Source: Cycas panzhihuaensis (lineage: Eukaryota > Cycadophyta). Taken from it: DNA of 64,000 bases. Position 1 is the first letter of the stretch. Each line of letters begins with the position of its first letter. Location: positions 81,227,741-81,291,740 of the forward strand of contig CM041465.1 of the NCBI GenBank assembly GCA_023213395.1, read 5' to 3'. Positions 11,572-20,567 of the stretch are shown here, in pieces. The position numbers were made by a program, and so were the translations under genes. The notes under the pieces are model-generated. The model was not told the origin of the DNA. It worked only from the letters and a program-made list of their open reading frames with translations, and searched no databases.

Positions 11572-14111
11572 CTACTGCTGTCCCGCCCCTGGGCCATTAT
11601 CTCTTAGTCGATGTAATCCCTCTCCTGGGGACCACATCCCTTTGAGACTCCTCCTCAGCCTCCATGAGCCTCCTGCCTTGCTGTCCTCATCCCATGGTCT
11701 CCTTGGGGTCATCGCCATCGTGTGGCTCTGTGTCCTGCTCTGCACTAACCTTGATGCCACCTCATCCACCAGTCGATCATATCAGACCTAGATATGATCC
11801 CATTCCATCTCCACGAGGCGGAGCCTTTCCTCCATCCCCCTGAGATGCTCCTCCATCACTGCTAGACAGATATGGCTCCCCATATCTCCTTCGGCTCCTC
11901 CTTGAGCCTCCAGCACCTATACTTGACTCTATAGAGAATTGCTCTTAATTAGGGTGGTGTCCAACTCTGCCTTATGTCATCCCACACGTACCTCGTACTC
12001 CTGGGACTTTGTAATCCATATGTTTCTCACCCTTATCAATGGGACGAATGTTGCTGCGTGGCTGCCTGCCGATCTGGGCTCATCACCCACTTGGATGGGA
12101 GGCTTCCCCTCTGCGTAGGCTCGAGGGAATATCTCTCGAACTACTGCCTCTACCAGTCTCTAGATGTCTACTATACCTACAAATCTAACATGTCATATAT
12201 CAGTATATGTCCATATACATGTCAAACCAAAGATCGAATTATATATACATCTAGCAATCAAATGATAACAGGAGAAGGTTACGTCTCACCTAGTGTGGCT
12301 ACTGGCTCCTCGACTTGGGTGACTGTCTCTACCTTAGGAACTCCACTAGATGTAGGTACCTCCTCCTCTTTAGGTACCTCCTCTGCCACTGCCTCAGTAA
12401 CTGGGGCATCCCTCCTCTCTACAGCTACTACAGTTACCTCCCTAGATCTCTTGACGATTTGTAGCCTACGGGCCCATGTCATTGGACCCCTACTATCCTC
12501 TGCAGCTCCTCATGGGCCTATCTCTCCACCTACAGTCCCAGATAGACCTGCCTCTCTCGGTGCGATCCCTGATAGACCTGCCTCTCCTACAGCTCGTGAT
12601 GGGATGGCCCCATCACCTCCATCACCACCCTCGTCATCTCTTGGGGGCACTCTTGCCCCACCTGCCTCATCGTCACTATCCTACCTCACTGCTCAATACG
12701 GATCTACTATGTAATCTGTCATGGTGAGGAGGTCTAGCGATGTGGCATCCACCGAGTGACATACATGAGCTTGGTCCTCGATCCCCCTGAACCTGGTCTT
12801 CCATCTCTGTACCATTGGGGCCCACTCTGAGATAAGGTGTGGTCCCCCTATCGGCACCACTGCTCCAAAGTGGTCAAAGAACTAGCATCATAGTAATATA
12901 CTGTACGACAGTCCACCTTTCCCTGCTACCTGAATGGAATCCAGCTATGCGATGAGGTTCACTGCTATAAGGGTAGCCCAGTCCATCCTCTCTCCTACCT
13001 CACACCAGCGTATCACATCCATCCATCCACCTGGTATATCCCTATAGTTCTATTTCTAGGATATCTGGAACAAAATGCACAATGTAATTAGCTTCGTCAC
13101 CTGAGGAAACCTTGACATCACCATACTCTGGAGAGGAATCCCTCGTCTCTCCCATCTGTCCAAGCCTGTGAAGAATTTGGAAGCCTCCCTGTGTGTTGCC
13201 TCATTACTGGGTAGTGCTCCTAGTGTCATTGGCCTCCTTGTCACCGGTACCCCTAGTATCCTCCTAACATCTCCTAGAGTCACCAGTACATCTCCCACTT
13301 GGGGTAAGTGGAAGACATGTCTCTGCCTATCCCAATGGGATACTATGTCAACTAATAGTCTCTGGTCTGATGTATACTGAGGTGTACTTGTGACCTTCAG
13401 CAAGCCACATCTTAGTAGTATCTGTCTGTCCTCCCTTGACATCATCTCCAAGAAACTGAGCATCGCCATACCTATGTTCTCACAGTTCTCCACTGTGATC
13501 ACAACCTACAAAATGGCATGAAACAAATCAAAACTATGACATATCTTCATCCCTCATCCTCTAGACTGTCTATCGACCTTTCTTAGTCGAGATTTGGGGA
13601 CCCTTGGGGCCCCATCTTTAATTTTTCAATAGCTTTACCTTTGCACCGCGCCAAATATTGCAGTATCGTGGAGTTTGGCCTAGGTCCCGTGGTGATTGGG
13701 GCCCCGCGGTAAAGATTGCGGCACCGCAATCTTTGCCATGGTGTGAACGTCACCCCCCTAAAAGGTAGGGTTTTTTCCTTAAAAAACTAATAAAGGTTTT
13801 TCTCGTGGGTCACAACTAGGCTGACTGGGACTAGGGTTGCCTAATGCCCTAATCTTGCCTCTCTCTGAGTCCAATTTGGACTCCTAGAGATCTTTTTTAG
13901 CCCATATGGGGCCAAAAACTACATATAAAAACTACATAAAGCATCAAACTTTAAATTGCGAGATGGGTCAAGATTTCAGAGATCCACTCACTAGGTCTGG
14001 TTGAGTGCTCACCATCTCATCCCTGCGGTCCCAACGGCTATCGCCTGGCTCTGATCTGACGGTCAGAACTCTCTCTGTATGCCTCTGAAGTCGAACAGTG
14101 CTCTGCTGCAT
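11572..14111 (-). pseudogene. Antisense three-exon plant-mobile-domain (PMD) gene of T
   Basis: On the minus strand I model exon 1 at 14,111-14,013 (ATG, 33 codons), exon 2 at 13,505-12,290 and exon 3 at 12,176-11,572 (stop). Junctions are donor GTGAGC at 14,012, acceptor TTTTGTAG before 13,505, donor GTGAGA after 12,290, and acceptor GATTTGTAG before 12,176. The exons total 1,920 bases, a multiple of three, and the third exon joins in the frame of its terminal stop. Residues about 40-160 match the PMD family (S-H-W-D-R-Q-R-H-V-F-H-L-P, then L-G-D-V-R-R-I-L-G-V-P-V). An acidic, Val/Glu-rich middle and a heptad-like Glu/Arg/Leu coiled coil (E-E-H-L-R-G-M-E-E-R-L) follow. Internal stops, mostly TAG or TGA at former CAG or CGA, make it a pseudogene. 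PMD proteins occur as host silencing factors and inside plant transposons; the role here is unknown. Confidence 0.75.
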
Positions 14112-14175
14112 AAGGAATAGGCTCTGGATTCGTTCAAGAGCCCATGAAAATGAATTATGTTTTCATCGATTTTCC

Positions 14176-14182
14176 TTATATA
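14176..14182 (-). promoter_or_regulatory. TATA box of the antisense PMD gene
   Basis: The minus strand reads TATATAA, about 65 bases upstream of the proposed ATG (14,111) in GC-richer surroundings. An upstream ATG at 14,145 opens a frame of three codons. No transcript evidence is available. Confidence 0.5.
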
Positions 14183-14468
14183 GGCGAGGGCTCTGACGGG
14201 CACTTTCTCCATTTCTACTTTTGTGATAGTCGTTGAGATCATTTCTTATCCCCGATCATCCTTGCCTTTGGGTCTTGTTTCCTGTTGTGCCCCCATAGCC
14301 TTCATTTTGCTCATTCCTTTGGATGCATTAATGGCACCTTGCCGATGTGTTTCGTGGGGCCCTTTTATCTCGTTTTATATGTTGCTCCCATGCATGCCTG
14401 AGTTTATACTCGTTTGGCTTGTTTCGCCATCCTAGACTCATTTTTGCTGCCTGTTTCTACCCCTGGGG
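14183..14468. other. Upstream region of PMD gene and polypurine end of T
   Basis: Non-coding. It should contain the antisense promoter and, at its right edge, the plus-strand primer of T; GGGGTCACCAAAGGGAA around 14,465-14,481 is the only purine-rich candidate. Confidence 0.45.
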
Positions 14469-14719
14469 TCACCAAAGGGAATGCTCCCTCTATTCAGAGT
14501 GATTCTCTACTTTCTTAAGCAACCTTTGGCATCCCAGGGTGCCCTTTTGCCACCCACTCTCAACTAGTGGTCGGATAGCTTGCTCCTATCCTTGGCAAAC
14601 CTCATTGTTAGGTCCTCCTACCCTTCGTGGCCATGTTTTGCCTACCATATGAGCCTCTTTTACCTTGATTCCCACATTATTGTACATTTTCTCTACTGAA
14701 ACACTTTCATTACTCATCC

Positions 14720-15144
14720 ATGACTCTCTTCATCTTTACTGATAACGGAAGCTGTGGTAATCCTGGACCTTCTGCCACTGCATGGATTCTTCGCAGCCCT
14801 TCTAGACATGATTTTCTACGTTCCAAAATCTTTATCCCTGAGGCCACCAATAATGAAGCTGAGTACACAATTGTTATTAAAGCCCTCACTAATGGACTCA
14901 ATTTCCATCATGGATTTATTGTTCTTCTTTGTGACTCCCAAGTGGTGGTGTCCCATCTCACCTAGGTTTTCCAGGTGTGATGCCCTCACTTGAGAGATCT
15001 CGCTTTGACTACTAGATCCCTGCTGGCTAATTTCTAGCTGTCAACATCTGACACATTTGTCCACATCCCTTAGCCCCTCTCAGGCCTACCACATCACCTT
15101 CTAAGGGTCCCGGAACCCAGATTATTGCTATTTTGGCTTTTTAG
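14720..15144 (+). pseudogene. Archaeal-type RNase H frame inside the 3' LTR of T
   Basis: The reading frame is open for 81 codons from ATG 14,720 (MTLFIFTDNGSCGNPGP). It keeps all visible catalytic blocks of a type I RNase H: Asp in F-T-D, Glu in N-N-E-A-E-Y, and Asp in L-L-C-D-S-Q. It then meets TAG at about 14,963 and a one-base deletion near 15,033. Downstream of the LTR start by about 250 bases, it lies in what should be U3. The domain follows the antisense PMD gene, so it could have been the last sense gene of the element, overlapping the LTR. Confidence 0.8.
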
Positions 15145-16392
15145 TCTTGCACTACTGTAAACTTAGTGGTACTATGAAGTTTACCACAGTACCATGAAGT
15201 TTACTGCAGTGCAACTATTACAAGTTATTTTTTAAAACTGTCATGGCAATTCTCGCTTTTTTCGTAGAATTGCCATGTGGCATCGCACCCAGCTTAGCCT
15301 TATCCACACCCTATTCACTTGTTTAGGGTTGGGATGGGTATAAATCCCAAAACCATCATCATTTTACCTCTCTTAGATCTCTTTTGCTCCCCAACTCAAC
15401 TATCTCCTGCTGTAGTTTCTACTCTTTCTTTCTTCCTTCCATAGGTGCATCTATAGGCCTACATTTCTTACAGCTTTAGCCTAAGATCCACCTACAACGA
15501 CCCTTCTCTATGGTGGGAAGCTCCTCTTCAAGCATTCTCAAGCAAGTTTAGCGTGGTTCTCTTTCAGTTCGCCCCAACAAGTGTCTCCTATGGGTACCCT
15601 TAGGGAAACCACCTCTAAAACCCTACAGGAACCCTTCTTCTTCACTGGTAGGAGGGGCAAACCTACCCTAGACTCAACCCAATAGGTACCTTAGGCCCCT
15701 TTTCAAAGTTTATTATGTGTTATTTCTATGTTAGACTCATTTTTAAGTATGTTTGCTTGCTTTCTTCTTGTTTGGCTATAGTAAACATTATTTTCATTGA
15801 GTTTAGCCTTGTATCTCTAGGTCTTCACCTTTTCTCCACTAGTTTTCCTCAAAAAAGTAGTAGGAGAAGGGAGTAAGGTGGGATCCATCCCACTTGGGCC
15901 TACTCCCTAAGGGCAACCCTCTTCCCTCCTTTCTTCTCCTGCTCCCATGCTTCTCTTAGGTTAATTAGAAGAAGGTGAAGCTTAGGCCTCACTTGGATTA
16001 TCGATGTGCGGCCCTTATCATACCGATTCTAGCCCTGCATGCCTCTCTTTTGGACCCTCATAGTGTCCCCAACATTGCTTGGCTTCCCTTAAAAACTTGG
16101 GCTAAGGTTTGTGTATCAGATCTCTACCCATAGCGATTATGTTACCTTGATACCTCCCCAACACCTTGCTACACATCTCCTCTTGTTTGCTAGCTATCAT
16201 TACTTATCCTTTGTCCTTACCTTACTCTACTAAAGGGCTATGTGGAGAACCTAGTAGAGGGTTTGGCCATCCTGAGGCTTCCCTTCTCTCCTTCTTGCTT
16301 GATATGTGTGTTTGCTTGAGGGAGAATTAGAGTTATTTGTAGCAGTAATTCTCTTAACTTGATATAATGTTTTGACATATACATCACATATA

Positions 16393-16393
<1 letters not shown>

Positions 16394-16443
<50 letters not shown>

Positions 16444-16461
16444 ATATATATATATATATAA
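16394..16461. repeat. TA microsatellite in 3' LTR
   Basis: Nearly pure TA repeat with one TC interruption. The matching place in the 5' LTR (about 2,999-3,013) holds only a few units. Confidence 0.95.
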
Positions 16462-17444
16462 CTCTTCTCGTAGCCCCTTCTTAGAAAGGATAAGCTCTTA
16501 TTTATGCAGGTTGGAGCGATATCTCGTGAAGGTAAAAGACGTCCAGACCTGGGTAAGCTTTACCCTCTTTTATCTTTGTTTCATTTTGCTTCCTTTTGGT
16601 TCCACTTTCTTTTCATAAAGGGGAAGGTAAGGAAGCCCCCATCCTCCACACCGATCTTGATCACACATCACCCGACTGGCGAGAGGGCATGCATTGCATG
16701 TAGGTGAGGTCTTTCGTCGACCATTACACCTCCCAGGTATGCACCATCTCTCTCTCTTTACCCCCTCAATTTTCTTTTCTTGCTTTTATTTTAAATCTGT
16801 GCTTAGATTTAATAGATCACGTGAAAGTGAAAGGTTAATGTTATTGGTCACTTGTATTCATATATCGTATGTTTTTCCCATGTAGGAAAAGGACATAGTA
16901 GGAACCCCATTCCTCTTCCTCTCCCTATCCATCCAAAAATACCCTTAGGTACATTTCGTTTAGCTTTGTTTGCTTGCATGCATAATACTTGTTCTTCTTT
17001 TCTCTTTTTCCTTTGAGTTGCTAAAAGGAGAACGTAGTTTGACCCCTTTTCCACTATCTCTGTTGGTTCTATTTGCCTAGGTAAAATAACCAAGGGAGAC
17101 CTACTTACATCGTAGGCCCTCTCCTATCTCTTCCACACTTGCTTCCCTTCATCATAGGGAAACTCCTTGAGGATTCCTCTTCTTCCCTTCTAACCATCCA
17201 AGGGTGGGAGGACCTTCCTCTCAAGACCATCCAGGCTACCCCTTGTATGCACTCTCTCTTCTGGATTGAGGGCTACTCTAAGGTAGTTAGGTGCCATTTG
17301 CAGGTCTTGAACCCGCGCTCTGGTGCATGGGGCACCCTGCATGGTGCTCCCTTTGCTTATAGGTTCTCGCCCACACCTTCAACATCAACCGTTGACTACT
17401 ATCACTCCTATTGACCATAGTGACTATCCCATAGACACGCATCT

Positions 17445-18067
17445 AGAAAGTAGCTAAAAAGAATTTACGATACCTTAAAGGCACAACTTATTTTAGTTTA
17501 ACTTATAAGTAGTCCCATGATCATATTGAACTAATTGGTTATATAGATTTTGACTGGGTTGATGACATTAATGAAAAAAAATCTATATTTTGGTATATTT
17601 TTTATAAAACTCTTCTCCAGTAACCTTGTTAAACAAAAATATCTAATCAATAACACTTTCTACAACTAAAGTCGAATATAGATCTCTTGTTGAAACAAGA
17701 AAAGAAATATAATAAATATAATCTTTATTAAAAGAACTTAATTTTTATTTAGAATCTTCTATAAAATTACATATTAATAATCAAGGTGCTATGTCCTTTA
17801 TTACTAATTCTTTTACTTAGTCTACAATAAAGCACATTGAGATGCATTAACACTTTATTCAGAATATGGTAAATGATAGAATTATTAACTTATTATACTA
17901 TCTTACATGTATTTAAGCTATAGATATTCTAAGAAAGGTGTTCACGTAAGATAAATTTAATAAGCTATGATAATTGATTAAGATCAATGAAGTCTACATC
18001 AAAAGGGGATTAATATGATAACGTATTCATCATCTTTCATTATACATAAGATATCATCAAAGGGAGA
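17445..18067 (+). pseudogene. pol: RNase H end of copia element E
   Basis: Starts mid-gene with the copia block K-V-A-K-K-N-L-R-Y-L-K-G-T at about 17,449. The RNase H-like Y-I-D-F-D-W at 17,542 and the K-H-I-E-M-H block near 17,830 follow, with many stops. The upstream part of E is cut off by gypsy element T and is not in the window. A purine tract CAAAGGGAGA (18,058-18,067) ends the internal region. Confidence 0.75.
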
Positions 18068-18440
18068 TGTTATCAAATAATTCTATCTAATGTAAATCTT
18101 TGGTAACTTTATAAAGTAGTATGCACTTTATATAAATTAATATTATATTATGTTTTAATTAGAAAGTGGTTGATTGGGTGGTTATCTAATTTAGCCTATT
18201 TAAATGTCCTATTTTCACTCTTAAACAATAAGGGAGGAAAAGACAATATACATAACTTATGTAGCATGTATTTTGATAATATTATTTATTATTTTCTAAG
18301 GTGATTTTTTATTCCCCAAAGGGGATTTTTACATGTCCAAATATAGTGTTAATCTTATGTGTATTTATTACACAATAGGACTCTACTTTCATGATCTTAA
18401 TTGTAATCTATCAATCACATCATGTTGTGAAACTCTAACA
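18068..18440 (+). repeat. 3' LTR of copia element E
   Basis: Starts TGTTATC directly after a polypurine tract and ends CTCTAACA. The following ACTTG continues into D integrase coding (T-C-I-M-G-K-H-H-K), so ACTTG is the likely right-hand target-site duplication. The left partner lies outside the window. Confidence 0.65.
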
Positions 18441-19393
18441 ACTTGCATTATGGGAAAACATCATAAAGCACCATTCAAATCAAATGCCAAAGTCTAGCAT
18501 GGTAAGGAACAATTAAGCCTTATACATTCTAACATCTAGGGACTTATGTCATTAAGTTCTTTCAAAGGTTAACATTTCTTCATCACTTTTATTAATGAAT
18601 TTCCCATAAGGTTTGGGTCTATTTTTTGAATAAAAAATTAGAAGCATTTGAAAAGTTCAAAGAAATTAAGCATAGAGCTAAAATAGAATATAGTATACCA
18701 CTTAAAATAGTTCATTATAATAACAGAGATAAATACACTTCAAAAGAATTTATCTAATTCTATAAGGATAATGACATTAAGTGGTAGTTTTATACCTTGT
18801 ATACTCCTAAGAAAAATGGAGTTGCTAAGAGGATGAACTATACCTTGGTCAGTAAAGGTAAAGCCACGCTTACCACAAAAAATATTAGACTTTAATTTTG
18901 GGTTGAAGTTATTAACATTGTTGTATATCTTACCAACCAAAGTCCAACCAAGGCAATCGTGAATATTGCACTTAAGGAGGCTTGGTTAGGCTAAAAGCCT
19001 ATAGTCTTGTATTCACACATTTTTAGATGAACCAAATATATGCATATACCAAAAGAACAAAGAAAGAAGCTTGATGACAAAAGTAGGAAATGCATCTTCA
19101 TCAACTATATGCCTGGCTATGAAGGCTATAAACTTTATGATCCTACTACATAGTAAATGCACACATCCTGAGGTATAATCTTTTCTGAAGAAAATTAGGA
19201 CTTGGATCTATAACAAATTTCTCTTTTTAATTATTATAAGAATTCTACAATAACTATTGTTCTTCCTCTATTTACACATAATGTTCTTGTAGTTACAATA
19301 CCTCCATTTATATCCTACTCTATTTGTCCTTCATCTGTACCTTATCCCTCTACTTCTACTTAAATAATTCTTCCAAAATATCTTTAAGTAGAT
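18441..19393 (+). pseudogene. pol: Integrase fragment of copia element D
   Basis: Begins inside the GAG-pre-integrase/integrase junction with G-K-H-H-K-A-P-F near 18,459. The core follows with L-I-H-S-N-I near 18,519 (Asp to Asn at the first catalytic place) and F-I-N-E-F near 18,590. The S-L-Y-position block around 19,000-19,150 carries K-C-I-F-like residues. Dense stops and shifts. D continues with its RT at about 42,060, on the far side of element A. Confidence 0.7.
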
Positions 19394-19395
19394 TT

Positions 19396-19707
19396 TGTTG
19401 GAAATTGGGAGTAAAGTAGAGTATAAACTTCAATCAATATTAAAAAATTATCAATAAATTTCATTCGTAGGTGGTGTGGAAAAGTGCCAGGGTAATACAC
19501 CCTTAATATTTATAGATTAGGAGGAAGGCAAGAGCTTGCCTCAACTAACATTATTTTGAAAATAAAATAATAATGAAGCATTAAATAAAATAAACTTACC
19601 TTTACCTGTTAATGATCGAAGTCATCTTGAAATAGCTAGGGCAACCCATACACTTTTAAAGCACTTGTACACTTTTAATAAAATACTAATAAAGATTAAT
19701 GCTTATA
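19396..19707 (-). repeat. 3' LTR of copia element A
   Basis: Matches 41,636-41,945 throughout, for example the shared TATAAACTT and AAAAAATTATCAATAAATTTC blocks near 19,432-19,462. In minus orientation it ends CCAACA. Its first bases read TATAAG where the 5' copy reads TGAGAA. Confidence 0.85.
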
Positions 19708-20229
19708 TTCTTCCAAAAAATATTCATTACGTATAACTCTAAGTTTTTCTTTGAATTTATGGAACTTAACTTTTCCAAGTTCATTTGTAAAGATGTTTAC
19801 TGTCTGATCTTCTATGCTGTAATATACCAACTCTATTTCACCTGCTTGAATAAGTTCCTAAATAAAATGATATATCATCTCAATATGTTTAGTTCTATCA
19901 TGGAAGACCAAATTATATGTCATTTGAATGGTGCTTTGATTATCACACCAAGTCTTTATAGAACCATCATGTTCCAACTGAAGATCATGTAGTAGTTAAC
20001 ATAACTATAGTATTTTGCATGCACCCGAAATTACTACCTTATACTCTACTTCTACTATAGATAATGAAATAGCATTCTACCTTTTAGTACTCCATGTAAT
20101 AGTTGTTGAACCTAATCTAAATGTATATCCAAACATAGACTTTCTATCATCAATGTCACCTATCCAATTAGAATTTATATACCCAATTAATCTAAAACTT
20201 AGTAAAGGTTCATAGTGTAGCCCATAGTG
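19708..20229 (-). pseudogene. pol: RNase H C-terminal part of copia element A
   Basis: Minus strand from 20,229 leftward: L-I-G-Y-I-N-S-N-W near 20,195, D-R-K-S-M-F-G-Y-T-F near 20,150, S-I-V-E-V-E-Y near 20,050, W-C-D-N-Q-S near 19,945, and K-H-I-E-M-I-Y-H-F-I near 19,880. This is the copia RNase H order up to a terminal E-E-Y-K-H next to the LTR. The upstream part of the domain continues at 28,062 beyond element B. Confidence 0.8.
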
Positions 20230-20234
20230 TGTTG
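20230..20234. repeat. Target-site duplication of element B (left)
   Basis: TGTTG, repeated exactly at 28,057-28,061. Reading A across one copy restores its RNase H frame (L-K-G-T-T-H-Y-G-L). Confidence 0.9.
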
Positions 20235-20553
20235 TGTTGGGATAACCTCCAATGTCCTAAGGATATGTGTGCCTAAGGCCCCCCAAAGCCACCTTTGGGG
20301 CTCCTTAGGGCACCTAGAGCCTCCCTAATCCATCATCAATCAATATATTTAGGTATGCTTTAATGTTTTAATTTATTTTTTAAATTTTTTATGGCTAACA
20401 TGTAGGTCGAGTTGAGGCGCTTAAGCACCTCCTCAAAATTCTATTTAAAGTGTTGTATTACAACCTAGGTGTTTTTCAACACCGCTTTCAGTTATATGAA
20501 AATTGGATAATCATAATGGCATCCTGACCTACTCTGCTCTTTTGAGAACAACA
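20235..20553 (+). repeat. 5' LTR of copia element B
   Basis: 319 bases, TGTTGGG...AACAACA, same length as the 3' LTR at 27,738-28,056. It contains CAACCTAGGTGTTTTTCAAC, found in both copies. Confidence 0.93.
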
Positions 20554-20555
20554 TT

Positions 20556-20567
20556 TGGTATCAGAGC
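20556..20567 (+). promoter_or_regulatory. Primer-binding site of element B
   Basis: TGGTATCAGAGC, two bases after the LTR: the classic copia site for initiator tRNA-Met. Confidence 0.95.

Larger units (their letters stand above)
14469..17444 (+). repeat. 3' LTR of gypsy element T
   Basis: Direct-repeat partner of 1,079-4,000, collinear throughout. Its TA microsatellite (16,394-16,461) is much longer than in the 5' copy, which accounts for most of the length difference (about 2,976 against 2,922). It ends CACGCATCTA and passes straight into copia RNase H sequence (element E), so T appears to have inserted into E. A clear target-site duplication cannot be shown because the left flank is another LTR. 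Confidence 0.85.

Noticed and set aside
11974-12714. Longest open frame of the window (246 codons, + strand)
   Set aside because: It lies opposite the second and third exons of the antisense PMD gene and has low-complexity Ser/Pro/Leu composition; the minus strand carries the recognisable domain.
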